Part shown: positions 22,989-32,741 of the stretch, in pieces | Layout of the letters: each line of letters begins with the position of its first letter | Position numbering within the stretch: position 1 is the first letter of the stretch | Assembly (NCBI RefSeq): GCF_002845275.2 | Contig: NZ_CP088149.1 | Coordinates: 5,338,001-5,402,000, forward strand | DNA: 64,000 nt | Reading direction: 5' to 3' | Origin: Pseudomonas sp. S06B 330 | Lineage (GTDB): Bacteria > Pseudomonadota > Gammaproteobacteria > Pseudomonadales > Pseudomonadaceae | Notes under the pieces: model-generated | The model's database searches: none | What the model was told of the DNA's origin: nothing | What the model saw: only the letters and a program-made list of their open reading frames with translations | Position numbers and translations under genes: made by a program

Positions 22989-25034
22989 TCAACGTGGCGG
23001 CGTCGGCGGCAGCGTAAAGCCTGACACCGAGCGGCGCATCTCGCTGGCCATGCGTGCCAGGTCGCCAATGCTTTCGGCGGTTGCGCTTGACCCGGCCGAA
23101 GTCTGCGCCGTGATCTGCTGGATCACTGCCATGGTATGTGAGATCTGTCCGGCCGATGATGTCTGCAGCTGGGCGGCATCCGAGATGCTATGGATCAGCT
23201 CGGCGAGGGTTTGCGACACGCCTTCGATTTCTTCCAGGGCGACGCCGGCATCCTGGGCCAGGCGCGCACCGCGCACCACTTCAGCCGTGGTCTGCTCCAT
23301 GGAAATCACCGCCTCATTGGTGTCGGTCTGAATGGTACGCACCAGCGCCTCGATCTGTCGGGTCGCCGACGATGAGCGTTCCGCCAGGCGCTGCACCTCA
23401 TCGGCGACCACCGCAAAACCACGCCCTGCTTCTCCGGCCAGCGATGCCTGGATCGCCGCGTTGAGGGCAAGGATGTTGGTCTGGTCGGCAATGTCATCGA
23501 TCAGGCTGACGATATCGCCAATCTCCTGAGAGGACTCACCCAGGCGTTTGATACGCTTGGCGGTGTCTTGAATTTGCTCACGGATGTTGTCCATGCCGTG
23601 GATAGTGTTGTGCACGACCTCGTTGCCCTTGTTGGCAATCGCCACCGAACGCTCGGCAACCTTCGCCGACTCATAAGCATGGGTGGACACCCGGTCGATG
23701 GATTCGGCCATGTCGCCGACAGCCAGCGACGCCTCGGTGATCTGCTCAGCCTGATGTTCCGAGGCCTTGGCTAACTGGTGCGCAGTGTTCTGGGTGTCCT
23801 GCACGGCGCTGGCCACTTCCTCGGCGCTGAGGTTAATGGTAGCCACCAGATCGCGCAGTTGGTCGATGGAGTAATTGATCGAGTCTGCAATCGCGCCGGT
23901 AAAGTCCTCGGTAACCGACACCATCACGGTCAAGTCGCCATCGGCCAAGTCTTCGATTTCATCGAGCAAGCGCATGATCGCTTGCTGGTTGCGTTCATTC
24001 ATCTGCGCAGTTTCGCGTAGTTGCCGATGGGTCTCGCGGACCATCACCAAGCCAATCAGAATGATCGACGCCAAGGCCAATAGGCCCAGGACATAGCCAC
24101 CGACAGTGTCCAGCGTGCGACCACTGGCCAGATTCTCAAAGCCGTTGGCCAGACGCGAAGCCTCATCGAGCAAGGTCTGCGACTGGTTGAAGATGTTCCC
24201 GGCGGCTTCGCGCACGCGGAACAACTCCGGCGATGTCTCGAGAATTTCATCCACTGAACCGGCAACGAACTGGAACAATTCGGCAATATCCGCCAAACGA
24301 GCCCGGGCATCCGGATCTTGAACGCGGCTGATCTGCAGGGTTGGGTTCCCCCCCAGCATCCCTTCGAGCACCTGGCCGAAGCGGCTGGCGTCGCGACCGA
24401 AAGCGTCTGCCGCTTGTACCGCCGTGTCATCCCCGGCCAGCACGGTATTGACCGAACCGAGGATACGTTCCGCTAACAATGACTGACGCTGGGCAACCGC
24501 TACCTGATTGGCCGGTGCGCCACTCTGCAACAAAATCTCGACGACCTTGTCGTACTCAACCTGCAGTTGCGGCACCGTCTCGGCCAGGGTCGCAGCGACC
24601 TGATGCAACGACAGTACGGTCTGTTCACTGGCCAGAATGGTGTCGGTGTTCTTGCGCAGGCCTTCCCAGTCGCGCAGTACTGCCTCCATCTCATTGCGCA
24701 CTGCCGGTGGGGCAGCCGGCAAGCCGGTGATCGCGTCGCCCTTTTTCAGGTAGCCCCAACGTTGCTCGAAATCATTGCGTGCCTCGCCGAGCAAGCGGAA
24801 TGCGCGCGCCTTGCCCGCTGCCGCTTCGGTGGCGTTCTTGGCAATGCGCTGGGACAGCACCCGCAGCTCGCCCGCATGGCCGATGTACTGCTTGTCGTAA
24901 TTGGCCTGGGTGTTGAGATAGGCGAAATTGGCGAACAGCAGAATGATCGACAGGATCAACACGACGAACAGCGCCGCGATCCGGGTGCTGCTGCGCGAGC
25001 CTTGGGGCGAAGTTACCGTATTGGTCTTGGTCAC
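22989..25034 (-). CDS. pilJ: Type IV pilus chemoreceptor PilJ
   Basis: A 681-residue methyl-accepting receptor for the Pil-Chp system. It has a first membrane helix at about residues 18-39 ([19 protein letters not shown]), a helical periplasmic region with two PilJ-type repeats ([24 protein letters not shown] and a later Q-rich copy), and a second helix near 305-325. A HAMP-linked cytoplasmic coiled coil follows, with the tip sequence [37 protein letters not shown]. In P. aeruginosa PilJ senses surface contact and pilin. It lies 15 bases from pilI and 34 bases from chpA. The usual adaptation enzyme gene pilK does not follow it. Confidence 0.95.
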   Translation of the reverse strand: MTKTNTVTSPQGSRSSTRIAALFVVLILSIILLFANFAYLNTQANYDKQYIGHAGELRVLSQRIAKNATEAAAGKARAFRLLGEARNDFEQRWGYLKKGDAITGLPAAPPAVRNEMEAVLRDWEGLRKNTDTILASEQTVLSLHQVAATLAETVPQLQVEYDKVVEILLQSGAPANQVAVAQRQSLLAERILGSVNTVLAGDDTAVQAADAFGRDASRFGQVLEGMLGGNPTLQISRVQDPDARARLADIAELFQFVAGSVDEILETSPELFRVREAAGNIFNQSQTLLDEASRLANGFENLASGRTLDTVGGYVLGLLALASIILIGLVMVRETHRQLRETAQMNERNQQAIMRLLDEIEDLADGDLTVMVSVTEDFTGAIADSINYSIDQLRDLVATINLSAEEVASAVQDTQNTAHQLAKASEHQAEQITEASLAVGDMAESIDRVSTHAYESAKVAERSVAIANKGNEVVHNTIHGMDNIREQIQDTAKRIKRLGESSQEIGDIVSLIDDIADQTNILALNAAIQASLAGEAGRGFAVVADEVQRLAERSSSATRQIEALVRTIQTDTNEAVISMEQTTAEVVRGARLAQDAGVALEEIEGVSQTLAELIHSISDAAQLQTSSAGQISHTMAVIQQITAQTSAGSSATAESIGDLARMASEMRRSVSGFTLPPTPPR

Positions 25035-25049
25035 GAATCTGGCATTCCT

Positions 25050-25589
25050 TTACAACGCCACGTCGAGAAAACCCGGAGCCTGAGCTAAGGCCAACGGGCT
25101 GAAAATGGCCCAGCAGCGTTGCTGCTGGAAGTGCCCCTGGACAAAGGGTGCTGCACCACTGAGCAACGGTGTTGGCGGTGACAGCTCGAGGCTGTGCAAG
25201 GGGAAATGCTGCAAGCCCAACACCTCATCAACCAACAGTCCGACAAACAGCTCCTCATGATCGAGCACCAGCACCCGACGCTGCTTGCGCGGTGCCGAAA
25301 GGCCCAGGCCGAAGAATCCGCACAAGTCCATCACCGGCAACAGGCGCCCACGCAAGTTGGCCACACCGCTGACCCAGGGTTTTACCCCGGGGATCCGGCT
25401 CAGGCGCGGCTCGTGCAGAACTTCGGCAACCTCGCCCATAGGGGCGACGAACCACTGTTCGCCGATACGAAAGCCAATGCCGCTCCAACTCTGCAGGCGG
25501 GTTTCCTGCAGTGGTAAGTCGGCTGCCAGCAGTCGACAGCGCCGGTCGATATCCAGCAGCAGTTCAAAAGCCGTCAGCGACTCGCCCAT
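25050..25589 (-). CDS. pilI: CheW-like adaptor PilI
   Basis: A 179-residue CheW-family coupling protein between PilJ and ChpA. The sequence TAFELLLDIDRRCRLLAADLP, SWSGIGFRIGEQWFVAPMGEVAEVLHEPR and VANLRGRLLPVMDLCGFFG is very close to what I recall of P. aeruginosa PilI. Two starts are possible: a TTG at 25604 overlapping the pilH stop, or the ATG at 25589. I prefer the ATG because it matches the usual MS/MG-start of homologues and the TTG has no spaced Shine-Dalgarno. It is the third gene of the pilGHIJ-chpAC unit. Confidence 0.9.
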   Translation of the reverse strand: MGESLTAFELLLDIDRRCRLLAADLPLQETRLQSWSGIGFRIGEQWFVAPMGEVAEVLHEPRLSRIPGVKPWVSGVANLRGRLLPVMDLCGFFGLGLSAPRKQRRVLVLDHEELFVGLLVDEVLGLQHFPLHSLELSPPTPLLSGAAPFVQGHFQQQRCWAIFSPLALAQAPGFLDVAL

Positions 25590-25600
25590 AGGTTGCGTGG

Positions 25601-25966
25601 TCAACCTTTAAGAACGCCGTTGAGCACCTTGATCAGGGTGTCTTCATCCACCGGTTTGGTCAGGTAGTCACTGGCGCCTTGACGCTTGCCCCAGACCTTG
25701 TCGGTTTCCTGATCCTTGGTGGTGACGATAATCACCGGAATAGCGGCCGTTACAGGGTCCTTGTTGAGCTGGCGAGTCGCCTGGAAGCCATTGACCCCGG
25801 GCATGACGATATCCATCAGCACAGCGTCGGGCTTCGCGTGACGCGCCAGGGCCACGCCATCGGCGCCGTTTTCAGCCTTGAGCACCTCATGCCCGTGTTT
25901 CTCGAGCATTCCAGTCAATTTGTACATTTCGGTCGGCGAATCGTCGACGATCAGAACTCGGGCCAT
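25601..25966 (-). CDS. pilH: Response regulator PilH
   Basis: A 121-residue single-domain receiver. ARVLIVDDSPTEMYKLTG carries the acidic pair, AVLMDIVMPGVNGFQATRQL the phosphoacceptor Asp, and YLTKPVDEDTL the conserved Lys. In P. aeruginosa PilH opposes or tunes PilG-driven pilus extension. The longer frame to 26002 is rejected because the ATG at 25966 (MARVLIVDDSP) has a GGGGAA site and the normal length. pilG lies 45 bases upstream. Confidence 0.95.
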   Translation of the reverse strand: MARVLIVDDSPTEMYKLTGMLEKHGHEVLKAENGADGVALARHAKPDAVLMDIVMPGVNGFQATRQLNKDPVTAAIPVIIVTTKDQETDKVWGKRQGASDYLTKPVDEDTLIKVLNGVLKG

Positions 25967-26011
25967 GCTGTTCCCCATCAAAAGAATGGACGCCGCGACC
26001 ATGGCGCGGCG

Positions 26012-26422
26012 TCAGGGTGCGTGTTGTTCTTCTGCGGCGAACCCGGGCACATGCGCCCTGATTGCGTCCAGCAGTTCTTCCTTGCTGAATGGCTTGGTTA
26101 AAAATTGATCGGAGCCGACTACACGGCCCCTGGCCTTGTCGAACAAGCCATCACGGGACGACAGGAGGATCACTGGGGTGTCCTTGAAGGCACTGTTGTG
26201 CTTGATCAGGGCGCAGGTCTGGTAACCATCCAGACGCGGCATCAGCACATCGACAAAAATAATCTGTGGATGCTGGTCGACGATCTTGGCCAGGGCATCA
26301 AAGCCGTCAGTGGCAGTGATAACTTCACACCCCACCTCACTGAGCAACAATTGGGCGGTTCGACGAATCGTTTTCGAGTCATCGATCACCATCACCTTCA
26401 GTGCCGCGCCGGGCTGTTCCAT
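26012..26422 (-). CDS. pilG: Response regulator PilG
   Basis: A 136-residue single-domain receiver. LKVMVIDDSKTIRRTAQLLL, IIFVDVLMPRLDGYQTCALI and FLTKPFSKEEL carry the acidic pair, phosphoacceptor Asp and conserved Lys. PilG promotes pilus extension and raises cAMP in P. aeruginosa. It is the first gene of the cluster, so the operon promoter should lie in the 227 bases shared divergently with gshB. Confidence 0.95.
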   Translation of the reverse strand: MEQPGAALKVMVIDDSKTIRRTAQLLLSEVGCEVITATDGFDALAKIVDQHPQIIFVDVLMPRLDGYQTCALIKHNSAFKDTPVILLSSRDGLFDKARGRVVGSDQFLTKPFSKEELLDAIRAHVPGFAAEEQHAP

Positions 26423-26649
26423 AATTGCTCTACCATCGCTGCTCAGGCGTCGCCTGGAAGGGCCGTGCAGGCCACGTGCCAGGCCTTTTTAGCACACTCT
26501 GGGGGTGCATTCCATCGGCCCGCGCCACGGCCCGGCACGCCACCGCCGCAGATGCGTTTTTCCCTTGACCGCCAGCGCTGCGGGCGCCACCCTGACGCCA
26601 CTTTTTATTTGAGCCAACGCGGCACATCGCCGCCTAGAGGATATAGCCC
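26423..26649. promoter_or_regulatory. Divergent promoter region, pilG and gshB
   Basis: 227 bases with no gene between two divergent starts. By position it must hold promoters for pilG (-) and gshB (+). I see no confident consensus hexamers. AGAGG at 26636-26640 is the gshB ribosome-binding site. Confidence 0.5.
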
Positions 26650-27603
26650 ATGAGCGTTCGCCTCGGGATTGTCATGGACCCCATTGCGCGCATTTCCTAT
26701 AAGAAGGATAGCTCGCTGGCCATGCTGCTTGCCGCCCAGGAGCGCGGCTGGTCGCTGTTCTACATGGAGCAGCAGGACCTCTACCAAGGCCAGGGCCAAG
26801 CCCGCGCGCGGATGCGCCCGTTGAAGGTCTTCGCCGACCCGGAGCACTGGTTCGAGCTGGAAGCCGAAGAAGACAACGCCCTGAGCGATCTGGACGTGAT
26901 CCTGATGCGCAAGGATCCGCCATTCGACATGGAGTTTGTCTACAGCACCTACCTGCTCGAACAAGCCGAAGCCGCTGGTGTGCTGGTGGTCAACCGCCCA
27001 CAGAGCCTGCGCGACTGCAACGAAAAGCTGTTCGCCACGCTGTTCCCGCAGTGCACCCCGCCGACCCTGGTCAGCCGCCGCCCGGACATCATTCGCGAGT
27101 TTGTCGCCGAGCATGGCGACGTGATCCTCAAGCCACTGGACGGCATGGGCGGCACCTCGATCTTTCGCCACCGGGTGGGCGACCCGAACCTCTCGGTGAT
27201 TCTCGAAACCCTGACCGCACTTGGCGCCCAGCAGATCATGGCGCAAGCCTACCTGCCCGCCATCAAGGATGGCGACAAGCGTATTTTGATGATCGATGGC
27301 GAGCCAGTGCCTTACTGCCTGGCGCGCATTCCGGCCAGCGGTGAAACCCGTGGCAACCTGGCCGCTGGCGGCCGTGGCGAAGCCCGCCCACTGACTGACC
27401 GCGATCGCTGGATTGCCGAACAGGTCGGCCCGACCCTGCGCGAAAAAGGCCTGCTGTTTGTTGGCCTGGACGTGATCGGTGAGCACCTGACCGAAATCAA
27501 CGTCACCAGCCCGACCTGCATCCGTGAAATCGACAACGCCTTTGGCACCCGCATTGGCGTGCAATTGATGGATGCCATTGATCGCCAGCTCAAGGCGCGC
27601 TGA
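26650..27603 (+). CDS. gshB: Glutathione synthetase
   Basis: A 317-residue ATP-grasp ligase that adds glycine to gamma-glutamylcysteine. The start MSVRLGIVMDPIARISYKKDSSLAMLLAAQ, the ATP-grasp segment VILKPLDGMGGTSIFRH and the end FVGLDVIGEHLTEINVTSPTCIREID are diagnostic. It is divergent from pilG and about 110 bases upstream of tonB3. This gene order is conserved in pseudomonads and need not imply a shared function. Confidence 0.97.
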   Translation: MSVRLGIVMDPIARISYKKDSSLAMLLAAQERGWSLFYMEQQDLYQGQGQARARMRPLKVFADPEHWFELEAEEDNALSDLDVILMRKDPPFDMEFVYSTYLLEQAEAAGVLVVNRPQSLRDCNEKLFATLFPQCTPPTLVSRRPDIIREFVAEHGDVILKPLDGMGGTSIFRHRVGDPNLSVILETLTALGAQQIMAQAYLPAIKDGDKRILMIDGEPVPYCLARIPASGETRGNLAAGGRGEARPLTDRDRWIAEQVGPTLREKGLLFVGLDVIGEHLTEINVTSPTCIREIDNAFGTRIGVQLMDAIDRQLKAR

Positions 27604-27712
27604 CAGCCGACGCGGAGCAATCAGGCAGAGTGGGGTATCATGCCGGTCGTTTTTTTGACCTGCGCACCCGCTCTGCCGATTTTTCCCCGGCCTTGTGGCT
27701 GCTGGATACCTG

Positions 27713-28618
27713 ATGACGCTGCCTGCTGACATCCCTGCCGACTTCACCCCGCCCCGCGTTCGCCCGGCGGATCGGCTCGGCTTTACCCTATTTCTGGCGG
27801 CCCTGCTGCACTTGGCGCTGATTCTTGGTCTGGGGTTTTCCTTTGCCAAGCCAGAAGAAATTCGCCGGACCATGGAAATCACCCTGGCCACCTTCAAGAG
27901 CGAGAAAGCGCCGCAGAAGGCCGACTTCCTGGCCCAGGACAACCAGCAAGGTAGCGGCACACTGGACAAGAAAGCAGTGCCAACCACCACTGAGATTGCC
28001 CCATTTCAGGACAGCAAGATCAACAAGGTCACGCCACCACCAGCCGCCAAGCCGGAAGTGAAGCCACAACCAACGCCGCCCAAGGCCGTCGTCACTACCA
28101 AGGCGCCAAAGCCGGAAAAAGTCGAAACTCGACCCAAAGAAGCCAAACCGCAGCCAAAACCCAAGGCCGCGACACCAGACTTCGACAGTTCGCAACTGTC
28201 CAGCCAGATCGCCAGCCTCGAAGCCGAGCTGTCGCAAGAGCAACAGCTGTACGCCAAGCGCCCGCGTATTCACCGCCTCAATGCCGCCTCGACCATGCGC
28301 GACAAGGGGGCCTGGTACAAGGACGAATGGCGCAAGAAGGTCGAGCGCATCGGCAACCTCAACTACCCCGATGAAGCCCGCCGTCAGCAGATCTATGGCA
28401 GCCTACGGTTGATGGTTTCGATCAACCACGACGGCTCGCTCTATGAAGTGCTGGTGTTGGAGTCTTCCGGTCAGCCGCTGCTCGATCAGGCTGCCCAGCG
28501 CATCGTCCGCCTGGCGGCGCCATTTGCGCCGTTTACCGGCGATCTGGCGGACATTGACCGTCTGGAGATCATCCGCACCTGGCGCTTCGCACGGGGCGAC
28601 CGTTTGTCGAGCAATTAA
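27713..28618 (+). CDS. tonB3: Energy transducer TonB-family protein (TonB3)
   Basis: A 301-residue protein with an N-terminal signal anchor near residues 22-42 (FTLFLAALLHLALILGLGF). A long periplasmic Pro/Lys-rich spacer follows (PPPAAKPEVKPQPTPPK), then a coiled-coil-like stretch and a C-terminal TonB domain (YPDEARRQQIYGSLRLMVSI to LEIIRTWRFARGD). The start at 27713 (MTLPADIP) is preferred to one 6 codons earlier. TonB proteins couple the proton gradient to outer-membrane events. The P. aeruginosa homologue next to the chp cluster is needed for twitching motility and pilus assembly. Its location here fits that role more than iron uptake. Confidence 0.9.
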   Translation: MTLPADIPADFTPPRVRPADRLGFTLFLAALLHLALILGLGFSFAKPEEIRRTMEITLATFKSEKAPQKADFLAQDNQQGSGTLDKKAVPTTTEIAPFQDSKINKVTPPPAAKPEVKPQPTPPKAVVTTKAPKPEKVETRPKEAKPQPKPKAATPDFDSSQLSSQIASLEAELSQEQQLYAKRPRIHRLNAASTMRDKGAWYKDEWRKKVERIGNLNYPDEARRQQIYGSLRLMVSINHDGSLYEVLVLESSGQPLLDQAAQRIVRLAAPFAPFTGDLADIDRLEIIRTWRFARGDRLSSN

Positions 28619-28669
28619 CCTGTGGGAGCGGGCTTGTCAGTCTGGCGCCCCAACGCCAAACTACTAGCC

Positions 28670-29239
28670 ATGAAAAACCTCAGCCCGAGTTACCTCAAGC
28701 ATCAGTTCCTGATTGCCATGCCACACATGGCCGACCCGAACTTCGCGCACACCTTGACCTACATCGTCGAGCACAACGCCAATGGCGCGATGGGGCTGGT
28801 GGTCAATCGGCCCCAGGAACTGAACCTGGCCGATATCCTCGAACAATTGCGCCCCGACGTCGAAGCGCCAGCCAGCTGCCTGCAGATACCGATCTACATC
28901 GGTGGCCCGGTACAGAACGACCGCGGCTTTGTCCTGCATACCAGTGACAAGGCGTACCAAGCCACCATCGGGCTGGAAGGATTGTCGCTCTCGACCTCTC
29001 AGGATGTGCTGTTTGCCATTGCCGACGGCGTCGGCCCCAAGCAAAGCCTGATTACCCTAGGCTATGCCGGCTGGGAAGCGGGTCAGCTGGAAGCGGAACT
29101 GGCCGACAACGCCTGGCTGAATTGCCCATTCGACCCCGAGATCATCTTCGGCATGGCTTGCGAGCAACGTCTTGAAGCCGCCGCTGCCAGCCTGGGGATC
29201 AACCTCAGCCTGCTCACCAGCCAGGCGGGGCACGCCTGA
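28670..29239 (+). CDS. algH: YqgE/AlgH family protein
   Basis: A 189-residue soluble protein of the UPF0301/YqgE family. MKNLSPSYLKHQFLIAMPHM, NANGAMGLVVNRP, PIYIGGPVQNDRGFVLH and ITLGYAGWEAGQLEAEL are family signatures. The name comes from an effect on alginate regulation in P. aeruginosa; the molecular function is not settled. I place the start at 28670; the longer frame to 28622 would cover a REP-like half (TGTGGGAGCGGGCTTG). The stop overlaps the ruvX start by one base (TGATG), so the two are coupled. Confidence 0.94.
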   Translation: MKNLSPSYLKHQFLIAMPHMADPNFAHTLTYIVEHNANGAMGLVVNRPQELNLADILEQLRPDVEAPASCLQIPIYIGGPVQNDRGFVLHTSDKAYQATIGLEGLSLSTSQDVLFAIADGVGPKQSLITLGYAGWEAGQLEAELADNAWLNCPFDPEIIFGMACEQRLEAAAASLGINLSLLTSQAGHA

Positions 29240-29673
29240 TGGCCGAATTACGCCTGCTGCTGGGTTTTGACTACGGCACCAAACAGATCGGCGTCGCCGT
29301 CGGCCAGGTTATTACCGGCCAGGCCCGTGAGCTGTGCACCCTCAAGGCCCAGAACGGAGTACCGGACTGGACCCAGGTAGAAAAACTGATCCAGGAGTGG
29401 AAGCCTGACGCCATTGTCGTGGGCCTGCCGCTGAATATGGACGGCACGCCCAGCGAAATGAGTGCCCGTGCCGAGAAATTTGCCCGGCGCCTGAACGGCC
29501 GCTTCAACCTGCCCGTGCACACCCACGACGAACGCCTGACCACCTTCGAAGCCAAGGGCGAGCGCATGGCCCGTGGCGGCCAGCGTGGCAGTTACCGCGA
29601 CAACCCGGTGGACGCTATTGCCGCAGCCTTGCTGCTGCAGGGCTGGCTGGAGGCCAACACCGGGCAGTTCTGA
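29239..29673 (+). CDS. ruvX: Holliday junction resolvase-like protein YqgF/RuvX
   Basis: A 144-residue RNase H-fold protein. GFDYGTKQIGVAVG holds the first acidic residue, VVGLPLNMDGTPSEMS and DERLTTFEA the second cluster, and RDNPVDAIAAALLLQ the last. It is essential in many bacteria, with reported roles in pre-16S rRNA 5'-end maturation and a proposed role in resolving junctions. It overlaps the algH stop by one base. Length is normal for the family. Confidence 0.95.
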   Translation: MAELRLLLGFDYGTKQIGVAVGQVITGQARELCTLKAQNGVPDWTQVEKLIQEWKPDAIVVGLPLNMDGTPSEMSARAEKFARRLNGRFNLPVHTHDERLTTFEAKGERMARGGQRGSYRDNPVDAIAAALLLQGWLEANTGQF

Positions 29674-29733
29674 CCCAGATCATCGGATTCAAGCCGGGAC
29701 AGCGCTATGCTCCCGGCCTCTTGAGGAGCAAGC

Positions 29734-30252
29734 ATGAGCCTACCCAATCCCGCCGAACTGATCCGGCAGATGGCCGTCGACCTTCGTGCCCATCTGGCCC
29801 GGCGCAACATTACTGAGCCGCGCTTCATCGGCATCCGCACCGGGGGGATCTGGGTTGCCCAGGCCCTGCTCGAAGAATTGGGCAGCGAAGCCGCCCTGGG
29901 CACTCTGGACGTTTCATTCTATCGCGATGACTTCAGCCAGAACGGCCTGCACCCGCAAGTACGCCCGTCGAACCTGCCGTTCGAGATCGAAGGTCAGCAC
30001 CTGGTGCTGATCGATGACGTACTGATGAGCGGTCGGACCATCCGCGCAGCCCTCAACGAACTGTTCGACTATGGCCGTCCGGCCAGCGTAACCCTGGTCT
30101 GCCTGCTCGACCTCGACGCTGGCGAATTGCCGATCCGGCCAAATGTGGTCGGCGCAACCCTGTCGCTGGCGGCCCATGAACGGGTAAAATTGACCGGACC
30201 CGCACCGCTCGCCCTCGAGCGCCAGGACCTCGCCTCCGCTTCCGCACTTTAA
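29734..30252 (+). CDS. pyrR: Bifunctional pyrimidine regulatory protein / uracil phosphoribosyltransferase PyrR
   Basis: A 172-residue phosphoribosyltransferase-fold protein. [17 protein letters not shown] is the PRPP-binding loop and [10 protein letters not shown] is typical of PyrR. In pseudomonads pyrR sits at the head of the pyr operon. Whether it works as an mRNA-binding attenuator, as in Bacillus, or mainly as an enzyme is not shown by this sequence. pyrB follows 12 bases downstream. Confidence 0.94.
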   Translation: MSLPNPAELIRQMAVDLRAHLARRNITEPRFIGIRTGGIWVAQALLEELGSEAALGTLDVSFYRDDFSQNGLHPQVRPSNLPFEIEGQHLVLIDDVLMSGRTIRAALNELFDYGRPASVTLVCLLDLDAGELPIRPNVVGATLSLAAHERVKLTGPAPLALERQDLASASAL

Positions 30253-30264
30253 GAGTCCCTCGCG

Positions 30265-31269
30265 ATGACGCCAATCGACGCCAAGCGCCCGCTGCAGCTC
30301 AATGATCAGGGCCAGCTGCGCCATTTTCTCTCGCTCGACGGTTTGCCCCGCGAACTGCTGACCGAGATCCTCGACACCGCCGACTCCTTTCTTGAGGTCG
30401 GCGCCCGGGCCGTTAAAAAGGTCCCGTTGCTACGCGGCAAGACCGTCTGCAACGTGTTCTTCGAAAACTCCACGCGCACCCGGACCACCTTCGAACTGGC
30501 CGCACAGCGGCTGTCGGCCGACGTCATCACCCTGAATGTGTCGACCTCCTCGACCAGCAAGGGCGAAACCCTGTTCGACACCCTGCGCAATCTGGAAGCC
30601 ATGGCCGCTGACATGTTCGTCGTGCGCCACGCCGACTCCGGCGCCGCCCACTTCATCGCCGAGCACGTGTGCCCAGACGTGGCCATTATCAACGGCGGTG
30701 ACGGCCGTCACGCCCACCCGACCCAAGGCATGCTCGACATGCTTACCATTCGTCGGCACAAAGGCGGCTTCGAAAATCTTTCGGTGGCGATCGTCGGTGA
30801 CATCCTGCACTCGCGGGTGGCCCGTTCGAACATGCTCGCGCTGAAAGCTCTGGGTTGCCCGGACATTCGCGTAATCGGTCCGAAAACCCTGCTACCGATC
30901 GGTATCGAACAGTACGGCGTGAAGGTCTACACCGACCTCGAACAAGGTCTGAAAGACGTCGACGTGGTGATCATGCTACGCCTGCAGCGTGAGCGCATGG
31001 CCGGTGGCCTGCTGCCGAGCGAGGGCGAGTTCTACCGTCTGTTCGGCCTGACTACCGCCCGCTTGGCCGGAGCCAAGCCGGATGCCATCGTCATGCACCC
31101 GGGGCCGATCAACCGCGGCGTAGAAATTGAATCGGCGGTGGCCGACGGTGCCCATTCGGTGATCCTCAACCAGGTCACCTACGGCATCGCAGTGCGCATG
31201 GCCGTGCTGTCCATGGCCATGAGCGGGCAAACTGCCCAACGTCAATTCGAGCAGGAGAACGCCCAGTGA
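30265..31269 (+). CDS. pyrB: Aspartate carbamoyltransferase catalytic subunit
   Basis: A 334-residue enzyme that condenses carbamoyl phosphate with aspartate, the first committed step of pyrimidine synthesis. The carbamoyl-phosphate loop [14 protein letters not shown], the [14 protein letters not shown] segment and [13 protein letters not shown] are present. The length (334 rather than about 310) and the N-terminal extension fit the Pseudomonas type, where active enzyme is a dodecamer with an inactive dihydroorotase. Its stop overlaps the start of that partner by 4 bases (GTGA). Confidence 0.97.
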   Translation: MTPIDAKRPLQLNDQGQLRHFLSLDGLPRELLTEILDTADSFLEVGARAVKKVPLLRGKTVCNVFFENSTRTRTTFELAAQRLSADVITLNVSTSSTSKGETLFDTLRNLEAMAADMFVVRHADSGAAHFIAEHVCPDVAIINGGDGRHAHPTQGMLDMLTIRRHKGGFENLSVAIVGDILHSRVARSNMLALKALGCPDIRVIGPKTLLPIGIEQYGVKVYTDLEQGLKDVDVVIMLRLQRERMAGGLLPSEGEFYRLFGLTTARLAGAKPDAIVMHPGPINRGVEIESAVADGAHSVILNQVTYGIAVRMAVLSMAMSGQTAQRQFEQENAQ

Positions 31270-32537
31270 CCCTCAGCATTCTCGGCGCCCGGGTCATCGA
31301 CCCACTGAGCGGCCTGGACCAGACCACCGACCTGCACATCGATGCTGGCAAGATCGTTGCCATCGGTGCGGCACCGGCCGGTTTTACTGCGACACGCACT
31401 ATCGACGCCCAAGGCCTGGTCGCCGCACCTGGCCTGGTTGACCTCAACGTCGCCCTGCGCGAGCCGGGCTACAGCCGCAAAGGCAGCATCGCCAGCGAAA
31501 CCCGCGCAGCAGCAGCAGGTGGCGTCACCAGCCTGTGCTGCCCACCGCAAACCAAGCCGGTGCTGGACACTTCGGCAGTCGCCGAGCTGATCCTCGACCG
31601 CGCCCGCGAAGCCGGGCACAGCAAGGTATTTCCGATCGGCGCCCTGAGCAAAGGCCTGGAAGGCGAACAGCTTGCAGAGCTCATTGCGCTGCGCGACGCC
31701 GGCTGCGTGGCGTTCGGCAATGGCCTCAACGCCTTTGGCAACAACCGCACCCTGGCGCGCGCCCTTGAGTACGCGGCAACCTTTGACCTGACGGTGATCT
31801 TCCACTCGCAGGACCGCGACCTGGCTCAAGGCGGCTTGGCCCACGAAGGCGCGATGGCCAGTTTCCTCGGCCTTCCAGGCATTCCGGAAACCGCCGAAAC
31901 CGTGGCCCTGGCGCGCAACCTGCTGCTGGTCGAACAGACGGGCGTACGGGCGCACTTCAGCCAACTGACCAGCGCCCGCGGCGCACGCCTGATCGCTCAG
32001 GCCCAGGAACTCGGCTTGCCAGTCACCGCTGACGTGGCGCTGTATCAGCTGATCCTCACCGATGAAGCTCTGCGCGACTTCTCCAGCCTCTACCATGTGC
32101 AGCCGCCGTTGCGCACCCGCGCTGACCGCGATGGTCTGCGCGAAGCGGTAAAGTCCGGGGTTATTCAGGCGATCTCCAGCCATCACCAGCCGCACGAGCG
32201 TGATGCCAAGCTGGCACCGTTCGGCGCCACTGAGCCGGGTATCAGCAGTGTTGAATTGCTGCTGCCATTGGCGATGACCCTGGTGGAAGATGGCCTGCTC
32301 GACCTGCCAACTTTGTTGCAACGTTTGTCCAGCGGACCTGCCCAAGCCTTGCGCCTGCCGGCCGGACAATTGAAAGTCGGCGGTGCCGCCGATTTGGTCC
32401 TGTTCGATGCCAAGGCTTCGACCGTGGCCGGCGAACAGTGGCGTTCCAAAGGCGACAACTGCCCGTTTATCGGCCACTGCCTGCCGGGCGCGGTGCGTTA
32501 TACCTTGGTTGATGGGCATATCAGCCACGAGGCCTGA
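31266..32537 (+). CDS. pyrC': Non-catalytic dihydroorotase homologue PyrC' (PyrX)
   Basis: A 423-residue amidohydrolase-fold protein with a GTG start coupled to pyrB. The metal-binding motif that should read DxHxHLREPG is [16 protein letters not shown], so both histidines are lost. The later HAP-containing strand is altered to [10 protein letters not shown]. It should therefore not be an active dihydroorotase. In P. putida and P. aeruginosa the equivalent protein is a structural partner required for aspartate carbamoyltransferase assembly. A genuine dihydroorotase must be encoded elsewhere. Confidence 0.93.
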   Translation: MTLSILGARVIDPLSGLDQTTDLHIDAGKIVAIGAAPAGFTATRTIDAQGLVAAPGLVDLNVALREPGYSRKGSIASETRAAAAGGVTSLCCPPQTKPVLDTSAVAELILDRAREAGHSKVFPIGALSKGLEGEQLAELIALRDAGCVAFGNGLNAFGNNRTLARALEYAATFDLTVIFHSQDRDLAQGGLAHEGAMASFLGLPGIPETAETVALARNLLLVEQTGVRAHFSQLTSARGARLIAQAQELGLPVTADVALYQLILTDEALRDFSSLYHVQPPLRTRADRDGLREAVKSGVIQAISSHHQPHERDAKLAPFGATEPGISSVELLLPLAMTLVEDGLLDLPTLLQRLSSGPAQALRLPAGQLKVGGAADLVLFDAKASTVAGEQWRSKGDNCPFIGHCLPGAVRYTLVDGHISHEA

Positions 32538-32547
32538 CAGCTTTACC

Positions 32548-32626
32548 CCTGTGGGAGCCGGCCTTGCCTTGCGAAAAAGGGCCGCTACGCGCCCCATCGC
32601 CGGCAAGTCCAGCTCCCACAACAGGT
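32548..32626. repeat. REP pair after pyrC'
   Basis: CTGTGGGAGCCGGCCTTGCC at 32549-32568 and the inverted copy TCGCCGGCAAG-CCAGCTCCCACA at about 32597-32620 form the same REP family as at 3391-3461. The pair lies between pyrC' and hslV and could end or stabilise the pyr transcript. Confidence 0.83.
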
Positions 32627-32741
32627 CCAGGCATAGCCAGCCCATCGCACTACCGCTCATCCTTCAAGGTTGAAATCCTTCCCACCACCCCCATATGAGT
32701 CTGCATCAGGCATTTTCGCCCCGCTGCGTGGAGACTCTCCC

